Shown in pieces: positions 1-10,921 of a stretch of 64,000 bases of DNA. A model generated the notes under the pieces. The model was not told the DNA's origin and did no database searches. It saw only the letters and a program-made list of their open reading frames with translations. The translations under genes and the position numbers were made by a program. Positions within the stretch are counted from its first letter, which is position 1, and each line of letters opens with the position of its first letter. Origin of the DNA: an uncultured Oscillospiraceae bacterium (GTDB lineage Bacteria; Bacillota; Clostridia; Oscillospirales; Acutalibacteraceae); NCBI GenBank assembly GCA_900540295.1, contig UQFM01000001.1:39045-103044 (forward strand). Reading direction: 5' to 3'.

Positions 1-1
1 G

Positions 2-1942
2 GATAACTTCAAGGTTGCGCAGGCAAATGAGCCGCTGGATGAAGAAGGTCATTTCCTGAGCAAAAAGGTTACCGTACGTTACCGCGACGAGTTCATGGAA
101 GTGGAAGCGAACGAAGCTGATTACATGGATGTTTCTCCGCGTATGATGGTTTCCGTTGCAACCGCGATGATTCCCTTCCTTGAGAACGACGACGCAAACC
201 GTGCATTGATGGGTTCAAACATGCAGAAGCAGGCAGTTCCGCTTCTGAAAACCGAATCTCCGATTGTCGGCACAGGTATGGAATACAAAGCCGCCGTGGA
301 CTCGGGTACAGTGGTGCTCGCGAAAGCCTCAGGTACGGCAACCAAAGTCAGCGCCGATGTGATTGAGATTACACGCGCAGACGGTACGGTTGACCACTAC
401 GACTTAATTAAGTTTATGCGTTCCAACCAGGGAACTTGCATCAACCAGCGTCCGATTGTTGCCGAAGGGCAGGCTGTGGAGCAGGGCGAGGTAATCGCAG
501 ACGGTCCCGCAACCCTGAACGGTGAAATTTCGCTCGGTAAGAATGCGCTTATCGGCTTCATGACTTGGGAAGGCTACAACTACGAGGACGCGGTGCTGAT
601 TAACGAAAAATTGGTGCGCGACGATGTGTACACCTCGGTGCATATTGAAGAATATGAGCTGGAATCCAGAGACACAAAATTAGGACCCGAAGAAATTACC
701 CGCGATATTCCGAACGTCGGTGAAGACGCGCTTGCAAACCTCGATGAGGACGGCATTATCCGTATCGGCGCCGAGGTGCATTCGGGCGATATTTTGGTCG
801 GTAAAGTCACGCCGAAGGGTGAGACGGAGCTGACGGCAGAGGAGAGACTGCTCCGCGCCATCTTCGGTGAAAAAGCGCGCGAAGTGCGCGATACCTCTTT
901 GCGTGTACCGCACGGCGAATACGGTATTGTCGTAGACGTAGAAGTGTTCACACGCGAAAACAGCGATGAATTAAGCCCCGGCGTCAATAAGGTTGTCCGT
1001 TGCTATATCGCGCAGAAGCGTAAAATTTCCGTCGGCGATAAAATGGCGGGCCGCCACGGTAACAAAGGCGTTGTTTCCCGCATTTTGCCGCAGGAGGATA
1101 TGCCGTTCTTAGACGACGGTACGCCGTTGGACATCGTGCTGAATCCTTTGGGCGTTCCGTCCCGTATGAACATCGGACAGGTTTTGGAAGTGCACCTCGG
1201 CTTTGCTTACAGAAAGCTCGGGCAGAAGATTGCAACGCCCGTATTCGACGGCGCACATGAGTCCGATATCCGCGATGCACTGCGCGAGGCAGGCTACCGT
1301 GAAGACGGCAAGTCGATTTTGACAGACGGCAGAACGGGTCTGAAATTCGACAACCCCGTTACAGTCGGCGTAATGTACTTCTTAAAGCTCCACCACTTGG
1401 TTGACGATAAGATTCACGCAAGAAGCACAGGTCCTTACTCTCTCGTTACGCAGCAGCCTTTGGGCGGTAAAGCGCAGTTCGGCGGTCAGCGTTTCGGTGA
1501 AATGGAAGTTTGGGCGCTGGAGGCTTACGGTGCGGCTTATACCTTGCAGGAAATTTTGACCATTAAGTCCGACGATATTGTCGGCCGTGTCAAGACCTAT
1601 GAATCCATTGTAAAGGGTCTCAACGTGCCGAAGCCCGGCATTCCCGAATCCTTCAAGGTTCTCATTAAGGAATTGCAGTCCCTGGCATTGGATATTAAGG
1701 TGCTCGATAAGGAAGGCGAGGAAATCGACCTTCGTCAGACCTTCGAGGACGAGGCAGGCGACGTCGGTGCGGTTATCAGCGATGCTGACGCGATGTCTGA
1801 AGTTGTAAACGACGTGACGCTGGACGACGGCTTTGTAGCCGATGAAGATGCGGAAAGCGCGTTGGGCGAGGATGCTTTCAACGAATATATCGAGGAAGAA
1901 GAGGAGTTCGACGAAGCCGATTTAATCGACGATGAATTCTAA
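2..1942 (+). CDS. rpoB: RNA polymerase beta subunit, 5'-truncated by the window edge
   Basis: This is the C-terminal part (646 codons) of the beta subunit of RNA polymerase, which forms the catalytic cleft together with beta'. The reading frame is open from base 2, so the start lies outside the window. Conserved blocks visible in order are [40 protein letters not shown] and [20 protein letters not shown], ending in a long acidic tail ([16 protein letters not shown]). rpoC follows after about 50 bases, as in the usual rpoBC operon. One oddity is NMQKQAVP, where most bacteria carry NMQRQAVP; the lysine codon is at 227-229. Identification is certain from several near-invariant motifs. Confidence 0.98.
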   Translation, partial: DNFKVAQANEPLDEEGHFLSKKVTVRYRDEFMEVEANEADYMDVSPRMMVSVATAMIPFLENDDANRALMGSNMQKQAVPLLKTESPIVGTGMEYKAAVDSGTVVLAKASGTATKVSADVIEITRADGTVDHYDLIKFMRSNQGTCINQRPIVAEGQAVEQGEVIADGPATLNGEISLGKNALIGFMTWEGYNYEDAVLINEKLVRDDVYTSVHIEEYELESRDTKLGPEEITRDIPNVGEDALANLDEDGIIRIGAEVHSGDILVGKVTPKGETELTAEERLLRAIFGEKAREVRDTSLRVPHGEYGIVVDVEVFTRENSDELSPGVNKVVRCYIAQKRKISVGDKMAGRHGNKGVVSRILPQEDMPFLDDGTPLDIVLNPLGVPSRMNIGQVLEVHLGFAYRKLGQKIATPVFDGAHESDIRDALREAGYREDGKSILTDGRTGLKFDNPVTVGVMYFLKLHHLVDDKIHARSTGPYSLVTQQPLGGKAQFGGQRFGEMEVWALEAYGAAYTLQEILTIKSDDIVGRVKTYESIVKGLNVPKPGIPESFKVLIKELQSLALDIKVLDKEGEEIDLRQTFEDEAGDVGAVISDADAMSEVVNDVTLDDGFVADEDAESALGEDAFNEYIEEEEEFDEADLIDDEF

Positions 1943-1991
1943 TCACTTCGAAAAGCCACGATTCGTTTTTAAGGAAGAAGGTATTTGATAG

Positions 1992-4900
1992 ATGGAAAAT
2001 ATATCCTTTGAGTCAATCAAAATCGGTCTTGCATCGCCCGAACAGATTCGCGAGTGGTCTTACGGCGAGGTCAAGAAACCCGAAACCATAAATTACCGCA
2101 CATTAAAGCCCGAACGCGACGGTCTTTACTGTGAGCGCATTTTCGGGCCGCAGAAGGACTGGGAATGCCACTGCGGCAAATATAAGCGGATTCGCTATAA
2201 AGGCAAGGTCTGCGAGCGCTGCGGCGTAGAAATCACCAAATCCAAGGTCAGACGTGAAAGAATGGGTCACATTGAGCTTGTTGCGCCCGTTTCGCACATC
2301 TGGTATTTCAAGGGCATTCCCTCGAGAATGGGCTTGATTTTGGATTTGTCTCCGCGTGACCTTGAAAAGGTGCTGTATTTTGCAAAGTATATTGTCACCG
2401 ACCCCGGTGATACCGAGCTTACCAAAATGCAGATTCTCTCCGAAAAAGAATATCTCGACATGCGCGAGAAATATGAGGACGATTTTAAAGCGGGCATGGG
2501 CGCGGAAGCCATTAAAGAACTGCTTTGCGAAATCGATGTAGAACAGTTAAGCAAAGAGCTTCGCGAGGAGCTGATGGACGCTTCGGGTCAGAAAAAGACC
2601 CGCATCTTAAAGCGCTTGGAGGTTGCCGAGGCATTTAAGCAGTCGGGCAACCGCCCCGAGTGGATGATTATGGATGTTCTGCCCGTCATTCCGCCCGACA
2701 TTCGCCCGATGGTGCAGTTGGACGGCGGCCGTTTCGCAACATCTGACCTGAACGATTTGTACAGACGCGTCATCAACCGCAACAACCGTTTGAAGAGATT
2801 GCTGGAGCTGAGCGCACCCGAAATCATCATCCGCAATGAGAAAAGAATGCTGCAGGAGGCTGTGGACGCGCTGATTGACAACGGCAGACGCGGCAGACCC
2901 GTAACAGGTCCGAATAACCGTGCGCTGAAGTCTCTTTCCGATATGCTGAAAGGTAAGCAGGGCCGTTTCCGTCAGAACCTGCTCGGTAAACGTGTAGACT
3001 ATTCGGGTCGTTCGGTTATCGTTGTCGGTCCCGAACTCAAAATTTATCAGTGCGGTCTGCCGAAAGAGATGGCATTGGAGCTGTTCAAGCCCTTTGTTAT
3101 GAAACGTCTGGTCGAAACAGGCGTTGCGGGCAATATCAAATCCGCAAGAAAAATGGTGGAACGCTCCAAGACCGAGGTTTGGGATGCATTGGAAGTGGTC
3201 ATCAAAGACCATCCTGTTATGCTGAACCGTGCGCCGACCTTGCACAGACTCGGTATTCAGGCATTTGAGCCTGTTTTGGTCGAGGGCAGAGCCATTAAAC
3301 TGCATCCGCTTTGCTGTACCGCTTTCAACGCGGACTTCGACGGCGACCAGATGGCTGTACACGTGCCGCTGTCCGCAGAGGCACAGGCGGAAGCAAGACT
3401 TCTGATGCTTGCCGCCAACAACCTGTTAAAGCCCTCCGACGGTAAACCCGTTGCCGTGCCGACGCAGGATATGATTCTCGGTTCTTACTATCTGACGATG
3501 GATAAAGACGACGACCCGGGCAACGGCAAAGTGTTCACAAGCTTTGACGAAGCTGTCATGGCATATGATGAAGGCTACATCGGTCTGCACTCCAAAATCA
3601 AGGTGCGCATGACCAAAGAGATTGACGGTGAAAAACGCTCAAAGCTTATCGATACAACGCTCGGTAAGATTATCTTCAACAATCCGATTCCGCAGGATCT
3701 CGGATTTGTAGACAGAACCGACCCCGAAAACGCCTTTAAATTAGAGGTCGAATTCCTCGTCAACAAAAAGACGCTCGGCAAAATCATCGACAAGTGCATT
3801 AAGGTGCACGGCGTAACCGTTGCCTCCGAAATGCTTGATAAGATTAAAGCACAGGGTTATAAATACTCCACCAAGAGCGGTATTACCGTTGCGGTTTGCG
3901 ATGCAACCATCCCGCCGCAGAAGCAGGATATGCTGGCGCAGGCGGAGGAACGCGTAGACGCCATTACCGCAAACTACAAGATGGGTCTTATGAGCAACTC
4001 CGAGCGTGCGAAATCCGTCATCAAAGTTTGGGAAGAATGCACCAATAAGGTAGCGCAGGGCTTGAAGGATAACCTCGGCAAAGAGAATCCCATTTATATG
4101 ATGGTGGACTCCGGTGCGCGTGGTTCGGAAAGCCAGCTTCGTCAGCTTGCAGGTATGCGCGGCTTGATTGCGAATACCGCAGGTAAGACGATTGAAGTTC
4201 CGATTCGTGCAAACTACCGCGAAGGCTTGAATGTTCTCGAATACTTCATCTCCTCGCGCGGTGCGCGTAAAGGTTTGGCGGATACCGCGCTTCGTACCGC
4301 GGACTCCGGTTACCTGACCCGCCGTTTGGTAGACGTTTCGCAGGAAGTCATTATTCACGAAGAGGATTGCCATTGCCACGACGGTATTGAGGTTTACGAC
4401 ATTACCGAGGGCAAGGAAATGATTGAAACCCTCAAAGAGCGTCTGACAGGGCGTTATCTCTTAGAGGATTTTGTAGATGATACCACAGGCGAGCTGATTC
4501 AGTCCAAGGACGAAATGATGACCGAAGAAGCCGCAGGACGCGTGGCGGATTTGGTCAATGCGCGTGAAAATCCCGCAGACCGCCGCGTAAAGATTCGTTC
4601 GCTTTTGACCTGCGAGGCAGAGCACGGCGTGTGCATCAAGTGCTACGGCTCGAACCTTGCAACGGGCGACCCCGTCACTGTCGGGGAAGCAGTCGGTATT
4701 ATCGCCGCGCAGTCCATCGGTGAACCCGGTACACAGCTTACCATGCGTACCTTCCATACGGGCGGTATTGCATCCAGTCAAGATATTACGCAGGGTCTTC
4801 CCCGTGTTGAAGAACTGTTTGAGGCGAGAAAGCCGAAAACACTTGCCATTCTTGCCGAAATCGACGGTCGTCTTTCGTTCCGCGAAATCAAAAAGAACGA

Positions 4901-5570
4901 GCATATCGTGATTACGGACGAAGAAACCGCCGACGAGAGAAGCTATCTGATTCCTTACGGTTTCCGCAAGCGTTTCAATACAGAAACCGATGCAGACGGC
5001 AATCCGATTTATGTCAAGAAGGGGACGGCGCTTACCGAAGGTTCGCCCAACCCGCACGACATTCTCGCTATCAACGGCGTCAATGCGGTACATGACTATC
5101 TGATTAAGGAAGTACAGCGCACCTACCGTATGCAGGGTGTTGACATCAACGATAAGCACATCGAGGTTATCGTCCGTCAGATGATGCGCAAGCTCAAGGT
5201 TGACGAACCCGGTTCCACAACCTTGCTGCCCGGTGCAACCGTGGAGAAGACAGAGTTTATGCGCGCCAATCGCGAAGCGCAGAAGCTGGCGGAAGAAAAC
5301 GGAACAGAATTTGTGGAAGCAACCTGTTCGCCGGTTCTGCTCGGTATCACCAAAGCGTCTTTGGCAACCGATTCGTTCCTGTCTGCCGCTTCCTTCCAGG
5401 AAACCACCCGCGTGCTGACCGATGCCGCGATTAAGGGCAAGAGCGACCCGCTGATGGGCTTGAAAGAAAACGTTATCATCGGTAAGCTTCTGCCGTCAGG
5501 CACGGGCATGAAATGCTACAGTAATGTAGAATTGGAGCCGCAAACGGACGAAGACGGCGCAACTGCATAA
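1992..5570 (+). CDS. rpoC: RNA polymerase beta' subunit
   Basis: This encodes the 1192-residue beta' subunit, the partner of RpoB that carries the catalytic magnesium site. The N-terminal zinc-binding cysteines ([20 protein letters not shown]) and the metal-binding [12 protein letters not shown] motif are both present. A second cysteine cluster ([11 protein letters not shown]) lies near residue 875, and the trigger-loop region has [19 protein letters not shown]. The ATG at 1992 follows an AAGGAAGAAGG ribosome binding site. The length is normal for a clostridial RpoC without large lineage-specific insertions. It is co-transcribed with rpoB. No frameshift or missing catalytic residue was seen. 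Confidence 0.99.
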   Translation: MENISFESIKIGLASPEQIREWSYGEVKKPETINYRTLKPERDGLYCERIFGPQKDWECHCGKYKRIRYKGKVCERCGVEITKSKVRRERMGHIELVAPVSHIWYFKGIPSRMGLILDLSPRDLEKVLYFAKYIVTDPGDTELTKMQILSEKEYLDMREKYEDDFKAGMGAEAIKELLCEIDVEQLSKELREELMDASGQKKTRILKRLEVAEAFKQSGNRPEWMIMDVLPVIPPDIRPMVQLDGGRFATSDLNDLYRRVINRNNRLKRLLELSAPEIIIRNEKRMLQEAVDALIDNGRRGRPVTGPNNRALKSLSDMLKGKQGRFRQNLLGKRVDYSGRSVIVVGPELKIYQCGLPKEMALELFKPFVMKRLVETGVAGNIKSARKMVERSKTEVWDALEVVIKDHPVMLNRAPTLHRLGIQAFEPVLVEGRAIKLHPLCCTAFNADFDGDQMAVHVPLSAEAQAEARLLMLAANNLLKPSDGKPVAVPTQDMILGSYYLTMDKDDDPGNGKVFTSFDEAVMAYDEGYIGLHSKIKVRMTKEIDGEKRSKLIDTTLGKIIFNNPIPQDLGFVDRTDPENAFKLEVEFLVNKKTLGKIIDKCIKVHGVTVASEMLDKIKAQGYKYSTKSGITVAVCDATIPPQKQDMLAQAEERVDAITANYKMGLMSNSERAKSVIKVWEECTNKVAQGLKDNLGKENPIYMMVDSGARGSESQLRQLAGMRGLIANTAGKTIEVPIRANYREGLNVLEYFISSRGARKGLADTALRTADSGYLTRRLVDVSQEVIIHEEDCHCHDGIEVYDITEGKEMIETLKERLTGRYLLEDFVDDTTGELIQSKDEMMTEEAAGRVADLVNARENPADRRVKIRSLLTCEAEHGVCIKCYGSNLATGDPVTVGEAVGIIAAQSIGEPGTQLTMRTFHTGGIASSQDITQGLPRVEELFEARKPKTLAILAEIDGRLSFREIKKNEHIVITDEETADERSYLIPYGFRKRFNTETDADGNPIYVKKGTALTEGSPNPHDILAINGVNAVHDYLIKEVQRTYRMQGVDINDKHIEVIVRQMMRKLKVDEPGSTTLLPGATVEKTEFMRANREAQKLAEENGTEFVEATCSPVLLGITKASLATDSFLSAASFQETTRVLTDAAIKGKSDPLMGLKENVIIGKLLPSGTGMKCYSNVELEPQTDEDGATA

Positions 5571-5588
5571 GTTTTTTCCGAAAAACAC

Positions 5589-5618
5589 TTGACAAGCTAA
5601 GGTTTTAGGTGCTAAAAT
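5589..5618 (+). promoter_or_regulatory. Promoter of the rpsL (str) operon, overlapped by a palindrome
   Basis: A TTGACA -35 box (5589-5594) is separated by 18 bases from TAAAAT (5613-5618), which is preceded by TG one base upstream (extended -10). The promoter lies between rpoC and rpsL. Most of it sits inside a 17-base-arm inverted repeat (5592-5608 and 5612-5628, one G:T mismatch), so the -10 box is the 5' part of the right arm. Confidence 0.8.
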
Positions 5619-5671
5619 CTTAGCTTGTGTGAGCAAAACAAACATCTTTTTCAGGGGATGTTTGCTTTGCT
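5592..5671 (+). repeat. Two successive hairpins upstream of rpsL
   Basis: The first inverted repeat has arms 5592-5608 and 5612-5628 and covers the promoter. The second has 15-base arms at 5632-5646 (AGCAAAACAAACATC) and 5657-5671 (GATGTTTGCTTTGCT) with one mismatch, and would form in the rpsL leader RNA. Neither is followed by a clear T-run, so they are not typical terminators. They could be an operator and a leader control structure; this is inference. Confidence 0.7.
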
Positions 5672-5725
5672 GACACGTTATGTTCTGTTTTAACGGTCAA
5701 AATCATTTAAAAGGAGGAAAAAGAC

Positions 5726-6148
5726 TTGCCAACATTTAATCAGCTTGTTCGCAACGGAAGACAGACACTTGAAAAGAAATCGAAGGCTCCGGCTCTCGGT
5801 AAGGGTCTCAACTCGAAGAAGAACGTCATGACTGACAACAATTCTCCGCAGAAGAGAGGCGTGTGCACCGTCGTTAAGACCGACACACCGAAAAAACCGA
5901 ACTCCGCGCTTCGTAAGCTCGCGAGAGTGCGTCTCACAAACGGAATCGAAGTATCCGCTTACATTCCGGGCGTGGGTCACAATCTTCAGGAACACAGCGT
6001 TGTCCTGATTCGCGGCGGCCGTGTTAAGGATCTTCCCGGTGTGCGTTACCACATTATCCGTGGTACACTCGACACCCAGGGCGTCAACGGCAGAATGCAG
6101 GCCCGTTCCAAATACGGTGCTAAGCGTCCGAAGACCGCCAAGAAATAA
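5726..6148 (+). CDS. rpsL: 30S ribosomal protein S12
   Basis: This encodes the 140-residue S12 protein of the small ribosomal subunit, which helps decode mRNA at the A site. It begins [12 protein letters not shown] and contains the conserved [10 protein letters not shown] and [13 protein letters not shown] blocks; both lysines linked to streptomycin resistance have the wild-type residue. The start is a TTG at 5726, set by an AAGGAGG ribosome binding site 8 bases upstream. It heads the str operon (rpsL-rpsG-fusA), with tuf following under its own promoter. Its own promoter lies about 110 bases upstream. Confidence 0.98.
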   Translation: MPTFNQLVRNGRQTLEKKSKAPALGKGLNSKKNVMTDNNSPQKRGVCTVVKTDTPKKPNSALRKLARVRLTNGIEVSAYIPGVGHNLQEHSVVLIRGGRVKDLPGVRYHIIRGTLDTQGVNGRMQARSKYGAKRPKTAKK

Positions 6149-6302
6149 GGCATATTTCGCCTTACAGTTAACGACAGAATCTGCTTGCTGAGGTTTACCG
6201 ATGCAGGGTTTACTATATATAGTTGACCTCTTGCATTGACACCACGGGGTTTTGTCACCGAGTACCTATGATATCATTTTTATTATGAAGGAGGGAAGCG
6301 AC
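6149..6302 (+). other. rpsL-rpsG intercistronic region
   Basis: This 154-base spacer contains a perfect ACTATATATAGT palindrome (6214-6225) and TTGACA/TGTCA arms that could form a small hairpin around 6236-6259. In other bacteria S7 binds the rpsL-rpsG spacer to repress translation. Whether this one is such a site is not visible from sequence alone. No extra gene is seen. Confidence 0.4.
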
Positions 6303-6773
6303 GTGCCAAGAAGAGGCCAGATTGCAAAACGTGACGTTTTGCCCGATCCGCTTTACAATTCCAAGTTGGTAACCAGACTTATCAACAGCGTCATGCTTGA
6401 CGGTAAAAAGGGCGTAGCCCAGAAAATCGTTTATGACGCATTCAACATTATCGCTGAACAGACAGGTAAAGACCCGCTGGAGGTTTTCAAGAACGCTATG
6501 GAAAATGTTATGCCCGTTCTCGAGGTTAAAGCTCGCCGTGTCGGCGGTGCAACCTACCAGGTTCCGATTGAAGTCCGTCCCGAAAGAAGAGAGACATTGG
6601 GTCTTCGTTGGATTACCCTTTACTCCCGTCAGCGTTCCGAGCGCACTATGAAGGAGCGTCTCGCAAACGAAATTATGGACGCAGTGAACCAAACCGGTTC
6701 CGCGTTCAAGAAACGTGAAGACACACACAAGATGGCAGAAGCCAACAAGGCTTTCGCCCATTTCAGATGGTAA
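6303..6773 (+). CDS. rpsG: 30S ribosomal protein S7
   Basis: This encodes the 156-residue S7 protein, a primary 16S rRNA-binding protein that organises the 30S head. The start is a GTG at 6303 ([17 protein letters not shown]), which gives the standard length. An in-frame upstream codon at 6252 would add 17 residues not found in the family, and the AAGGAGGG ribosome binding site sits just before the GTG. Conserved VMLDGKKG and [11 protein letters not shown] motifs are present. fusA starts 15 bases downstream, consistent with one transcript. Confidence 0.97.
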   Translation: MPRRGQIAKRDVLPDPLYNSKLVTRLINSVMLDGKKGVAQKIVYDAFNIIAEQTGKDPLEVFKNAMENVMPVLEVKARRVGGATYQVPIEVRPERRETLGLRWITLYSRQRSERTMKERLANEIMDAVNQTGSAFKKREDTHKMAEANKAFAHFRW

Positions 6774-6788
6774 TTACCGGAGGATATT

Positions 6789-8867
6789 ATGCCAAGAAAG
6801 GTATCTCTTGAAAAAACAAGAAATATTGGTATTATGGCGCACATCGACGCCGGTAAAACAACAACGACCGAACGTATTTTGTTTTACACGGGTGTAAATC
6901 ACAAAATCGGTGAAACACACGACGGCGACGCCACCATGGACTGGATGGAGCAGGAGCAGGAGAGAGGTATTACCATCACTTCTGCGGCAACCACCTGTTT
7001 TTGGAAAGAGCACCGTATCAATATTATCGACACCCCCGGTCACGTGGACTTCACTGTTGAAGTACAGCGTTCCCTGCGCGTTTTGGACGGTTCCGTAACC
7101 GTTCTGTGCGCAAAGGGCGGTGTTGAGCCGCAGTCTGAAACCGTTTGGCGTCAGGCTGACGAATACCATGTTCCGCGCATGATTTATGTCAACAAAATGG
7201 ACATCATGGGCGCGGACTTCTATCGCGTTTTGGACATGGTCGACGAGCGTTTCCACTGCAATCCCGTTCCGATTCAGCTCCCCATCGGTGCTGAAGACAC
7301 CTTTAAGGGAATTGTGGACCTTGTCGAAATGGATGCTGAAATCTATTATGACGATCTCGGCAAGGATGTCCGCCGCGAACCCATCCCCGATGACATGAAA
7401 GAGCTGGCGGAGAAATACCGTACACAGCTTGTCGAGCATGTTGTCGAGCAGGATGACGATTTGATGGAAAAATATTTCAACGGCGAAGAAATCCCCGTTG
7501 CGGATATTAAACGCATCATCCGTAAATCTACGATTGAAAACAGCATGGTGCCGATTACCTGCGGTACTTCCTACCGCAACAAAGGCGTACAGCCGCTGTT
7601 GGACGCTATCGTAGATTACATGCCCGCACCGACCGACGTCGAAGCAATCAAGGGTATAAATCCCGATACCGATGAAGAGGAAGTCCGTCATTCTTCCGAT
7701 GATGAGCCGTTCTCCGCATTGGCATTCAAGATTGCAACCGACCCCTATGTCGGTAAGATTTGCTTCTTCCGCGTCTATTCGGGTACGGTAGAGGCAGGCT
7801 CCAGTGTTTACAACTCCGTGAAGGACAACCGTGAGCGCATGGGCCGTATTTTGCAGATGCACGCAAATCACCGTGAGGATATTGAGGTTTGCTACGCAGG
7901 CGATATCGCCGCGGCAGTCGGTCTTAAAAATACCACCACGGGCGATACGCTCTGCGACGAAAAGCACCCTGTTATTTTGGAATCCATGAACTTCCCGGAG
8001 CCTGTTATCCGTGTTGCGATTGAGCCGAAAACAAAAGCGGGTCAGGAAAAAATGGGTATCGGTCTTCAGAAGCTTGCCGAAGAAGACCCGACCTTTAAAT
8101 GCTACACCGATGAAGAAACCGGTCAAACCATCATTGCAGGTATGGGCGAGCTCCACTTGGAGATTATCGTTGACCGTTTGCTTCGCGAATTCAAGGTGGA
8201 AGCAAACGTAGGTAAGCCGCAGGTTGCTTACCGCGAAACCATTCGCAAGCCCTCTTCGTCTGATACGAAATATGCGCGTCAGTCGGGCGGTAAAGGTCAG
8301 TACGGTCATGTTAAGATTAACATCGAGCCGAATGTTGACAAGGGCTACGAATTTGTAAACAACATCGTCGGCGGTGCAATTCCGAAGGAATATATCGGAC
8401 CGGTTGACGCAGGTATTCAGGGCGCTATGCAGTCCGGTGTGCTTGCAGGCTACTCCGTTGTTGACGTTAAGGTTACACTGTATGACGGTTCTTACCACGA
8501 GGTCGACTCCTCTGAAATGGCGTTCAAGATTGCCGGTTCAATGGCATTTAAGGATGCCGCAAGAAAAGCAGACCCCGTTCTTCTCGAGCCTATCATGAAG
8601 GTTGTTGTCATCGTTCCTGAAGAATATATGGGCGACGTTATCGGCGACCTCAACTCCCGCCGTGGCGAGATTCAGGGCTTTGAGGACAGAACCGGCGTAA
8701 AGCAGATTAACGCGCATGTGCCGCTGTCTGAGATGTTCGGTTACGCCACAGACCTGCGCTCCAAGAGCCAGGGTCGCGGTCAGTACGTTATGGAACCCGA
8801 CGGTTACAAGGAAGTGCCGAAATCCATTGCGGAGAAAATCATTTCCGAACGTACTAAGAAAGACTAA
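6789..8867 (+). CDS. fusA: Elongation factor G
   Basis: This encodes the 692-residue translocase EF-G, a GTPase that moves tRNA and mRNA through the ribosome after peptide bond formation. The G-domain motifs are [20 protein letters not shown] and NKMD, followed by the typical domains II-V, with [14 protein letters not shown] in domain IV. The ATG at 6789 follows a CCGGAGG ribosome binding site. The gene is in the str operon between rpsG and tuf. A 574-codon open frame on the opposite strand is a shadow of this gene and is not annotated. Confidence 0.98.
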   Translation: MPRKVSLEKTRNIGIMAHIDAGKTTTTERILFYTGVNHKIGETHDGDATMDWMEQEQERGITITSAATTCFWKEHRINIIDTPGHVDFTVEVQRSLRVLDGSVTVLCAKGGVEPQSETVWRQADEYHVPRMIYVNKMDIMGADFYRVLDMVDERFHCNPVPIQLPIGAEDTFKGIVDLVEMDAEIYYDDLGKDVRREPIPDDMKELAEKYRTQLVEHVVEQDDDLMEKYFNGEEIPVADIKRIIRKSTIENSMVPITCGTSYRNKGVQPLLDAIVDYMPAPTDVEAIKGINPDTDEEEVRHSSDDEPFSALAFKIATDPYVGKICFFRVYSGTVEAGSSVYNSVKDNRERMGRILQMHANHREDIEVCYAGDIAAAVGLKNTTTGDTLCDEKHPVILESMNFPEPVIRVAIEPKTKAGQEKMGIGLQKLAEEDPTFKCYTDEETGQTIIAGMGELHLEIIVDRLLREFKVEANVGKPQVAYRETIRKPSSSDTKYARQSGGKGQYGHVKINIEPNVDKGYEFVNNIVGGAIPKEYIGPVDAGIQGAMQSGVLAGYSVVDVKVTLYDGSYHEVDSSEMAFKIAGSMAFKDAARKADPVLLEPIMKVVVIVPEEYMGDVIGDLNSRRGEIQGFEDRTGVKQINAHVPLSEMFGYATDLRSKSQGRGQYVMEPDGYKEVPKSIAEKIISERTKKD

Positions 8868-8882
8868 TTTTTCGAAAAAGAC

Positions 8883-8911
8883 TTGAAATTTTACCGTTTT
8901 ATTGGTAAAAT
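8883..8911 (+). promoter_or_regulatory. tuf promoter within an inverted repeat
   Basis: TTGAAA (8883-8888) and TAAAAT (8906-8911) are separated by 17 bases. The -10 box and the two preceding G bases form one arm of a perfect 8-base inverted repeat, ATTTTACC (8888-8895) and GGTAAAAT (8904-8911). tuf therefore has its own promoter in addition to any read-through from fusA. Confidence 0.8.
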
Positions 8912-8965
8912 ACAAGCACATAGCATTTTGTTAAAAATTGCGCTTATAAAAGGAGGAAAATTCCA

Positions 8966-10168
8966 ATGGCAAAGGAAAAATTTAACCGTAGCAAACCCCA
9001 CGTGAACATTGGTACCATCGGCCACGTTGACCATGGTAAGACCACTCTCACCGCTGCGATCACCAAGACCCTCGCAATGAAGGGCTATGCGAAGTTCGAA
9101 GCATATGACATGATCGACAAAGCTCCCGAAGAGAGAGAGCGCGGCATCACAATCAACACTGCACACGTTGAGTATGAAACCGATACTCGCCACTATGCAC
9201 ACGTTGACTGCCCCGGCCACGCGGACTATATCAAGAACATGATTACCGGTGCTGCACAGATGGACGGCGCGATTCTTGTTATCGCTGCTACCGACGGCCC
9301 GATGGCACAGACCAAGGAGCATCTGCTTCTTGCCCGCCAGGTTGGCGTGCCCTATATCATCGTTTTCCTGAACAAAGCTGACCAGGTTGACGATGCTGAG
9401 CTTCTTGAACTCGTTGAAATGGAAGTTCGTGAAACTCTTTCCGAGTATGGCTTCCCCGGCGACGACACTCCGATCATCACCGGTTCCGCTCTCAAAGCGC
9501 TTGAGTACACCGGCGGCGACCTTGATGCTGCTGAACTGAAACCGATTTGGGATTTGATGGACGCTGTTGACAGCTACATCCCGACTCCCGATCGTAAAGC
9601 TGATCTTCCCTTCCTGATGCCCATCGAAGATGTTATGACTATCTCCGGCCGCGGTACCGTTGTTACCGGCCGTGTGGAGCGTGGTCAGCTCAAGACAGGT
9701 GAAGAAGTTGAAATCGTTGGTTTGACCGACGAGAAGAAAAAGACTGTTGTTACCGGTATCGAGATGTTCAGAAAGACACTTGATTACGCTGAAGCAGGCG
9801 ACAACATCGGCGCACTTCTTCGCGGCGTGCAGAGAACAGAAGTTGAACGCGGTCAGGTTCTTTCCAAACCCGGTTCAATTCATCCCTACACCAAGTTCAA
9901 AGGTCAGGTTTATGTCCTGAATAAAGATGAAGGCGGCCGTCATACTCCGTTCTTCAACAACTACCGTCCGCAGTTCTATTTCAGAACCACCGACGTTACA
10001 GGTGTTATCAACCTTCCCGAAGGCACTGAAATGTGCATGCCCGGCGATAACGTCGAAATGGATGTTGAATTGATTACCCCGATCGCTATCGAAGAGGGTC
10101 TTCGTTTCGCTATCCGTGAAGGCGGCCGTACAGTCGGTTCAGGCGTTGTTGTTGCGGTTTCCGACTAA
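8966..10168 (+). CDS. tuf: Elongation factor Tu
   Basis: This encodes the 400-residue EF-Tu, the GTPase that delivers aminoacyl-tRNA to the ribosome. The G-motifs [18 protein letters not shown] and NKADQ, and the domain II block [14 protein letters not shown], are intact. The ATG at 8966 has an AAAAGGAGG ribosome binding site. A strong promoter lies about 60 bases upstream and an intrinsic terminator follows 30 bases after the stop, so it can be transcribed alone. Confidence 0.99.
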   Translation: MAKEKFNRSKPHVNIGTIGHVDHGKTTLTAAITKTLAMKGYAKFEAYDMIDKAPEERERGITINTAHVEYETDTRHYAHVDCPGHADYIKNMITGAAQMDGAILVIAATDGPMAQTKEHLLLARQVGVPYIIVFLNKADQVDDAELLELVEMEVRETLSEYGFPGDDTPIITGSALKALEYTGGDLDAAELKPIWDLMDAVDSYIPTPDRKADLPFLMPIEDVMTISGRGTVVTGRVERGQLKTGEEVEIVGLTDEKKKTVVTGIEMFRKTLDYAEAGDNIGALLRGVQRTEVERGQVLSKPGSIHPYTKFKGQVYVLNKDEGGRHTPFFNNYRPQFYFRTTDVTGVINLPEGTEMCMPGDNVEMDVELITPIAIEEGLRFAIREGGRTVGSGVVVAVSD

Positions 10169-10199
10169 TCACAACCCTGTCTGATTGACAAAACAATTC

Positions 10200-10243
10200 A
10201 ACCCCCGAAGCTGTGTGTTTCACATAGCTTCGGGGGTTTTGTA
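10200..10243 (+). terminator. Terminator of the str-tuf transcript
   Basis: A GC-rich stem (ACCCCCGAAGCT pairing with AGCTTCGGGGGT) with a short loop is followed by TTTTG. It lies directly after tuf. Confidence 0.9.
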
Positions 10244-10261
10244 ATTATCTAAAATAATAAC

Positions 10262-10650
10262 TTTGTAGGGGCGAACTGTGTTCGCCGCCGAAATCTGTAC
10301 AAACTAATGGTAACGCACAATTCGTAGGGGCGGGTCTCCGTGCCCGCCCGAACGAACGAACCGAAACATTCGCACAAACCCAACGGCGGGGGCAAGGTCT
10401 CGCCTGCCGGCTCAGTCGGTGTTTCTGCATACTTCCGTATGCAGAGTCTCCACCGGAGACCCGCACCTCGGCGCCCCTTGTAGAACTCTGCACAAATCAG
10501 TGGTAACACGCTAAACTTGTAGGGGCGTGCATTGCGCGCCGCCGAAATCTGTAAAATGTTGCGGACGGACAAGGATGTCCGTCCCTACGTGCAAATCAAA
10601 TTTACTTTCTGCTGTACGAGATTCTTCGCTGACGCTCAGAATGACCGTAA
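10262..10650. repeat. Cluster of short intergenic repeat elements
   Basis: This gene-free stretch holds three copies of a GTAGGGGCG unit (about 10265, 10325 and 10520), each next to CGAAATCTGTA or a similar CTCTGCACAAA stretch. It also has a GGACGGACAAGG/TGTCCGTCC palindrome (about 10563-10585) and a hairpin TCTGCATAC/GTATGCAGA (about 10424-10445). A TTCTTCGCTGACGCTCAGAATGAC unit of a kind common in Clostridia lies at about 10621. They look like small palindromic repeats without coding capacity. Confidence 0.7.
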
Positions 10651-10653
10651 AAA

Positions 10654-10687
10654 AATTGCAAAAAGAGGATAGTTCCTTTTTGCAATT
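10654..10687 (-). terminator. Terminator of the ABC exporter operon
   Basis: On the minus strand AATTGCAAAAAG and CTTTTTGCAATT form a 12-bp perfect stem followed by a T-run. It follows the small conserved gene that ends at 10696. Confidence 0.85.
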
Positions 10688-10695
10688 CTTTATAT

Positions 10696-10902
10696 TCACA
10701 ATATTTTTTCGAAATCCACGGTTTGATTTTTCATCGATATTTTCCCGACTTTCCAACCGTATGCCGTTAATTCTTTCTTATAAGTTAAAAAGGAATGGTC
10801 AATCGGAAATCCGAGAATTTGTTCCATTTTTGCAAAGTTTAACTGTAAGCGGTTTGTATCCTGTCGGCAGAGATATTCCCACAAGGCTGTATATTTTGAC
10901 AT
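10696..10902 (-). CDS. Small conserved protein of unknown function (SKY...W type)
   Basis: This 68-residue protein begins MSKYTALWEYL and contains ILGFPIDHSFLTYKKEL and WKVGKISMKNQTVDF. The pattern resembles small conserved clostridial proteins and recalls the DUF7662-type SKYxPLxxYL fold, but I cannot confirm the family. I chose the ATG at 10902 because an AGGAG ribosome binding site lies 8 bases upstream; an in-frame TTG at 10908 would overlap that spacing. It lies 19 bases after the ABC permease on the same strand and just before a terminator, so it is probably the last gene of that operon. No membrane segment or signal peptide is visible. Confidence 0.75.
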   Translation of the reverse strand: MSKYTALWEYLCRQDTNRLQLNFAKMEQILGFPIDHSFLTYKKELTAYGWKVGKISMKNQTVDFEKIL

Positions 10903-10921
10903 CCGCAATACTCCTGTTCTC

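Noticed and set aside
6214..6225. ACTATATATAGT palindrome, also seen near 52747 and partly at 12766 and 46667
   Set aside because: It is A/T-only and short, so chance occurrence in intergenic DNA is likely; no consistent position relative to genes.
6774..8498. 574-codon open frame on the minus strand opposite fusA
   Set aside because: It mirrors the codon pattern of fusA, has no ribosome binding site and encodes no recognisable motif; fusA is certain.
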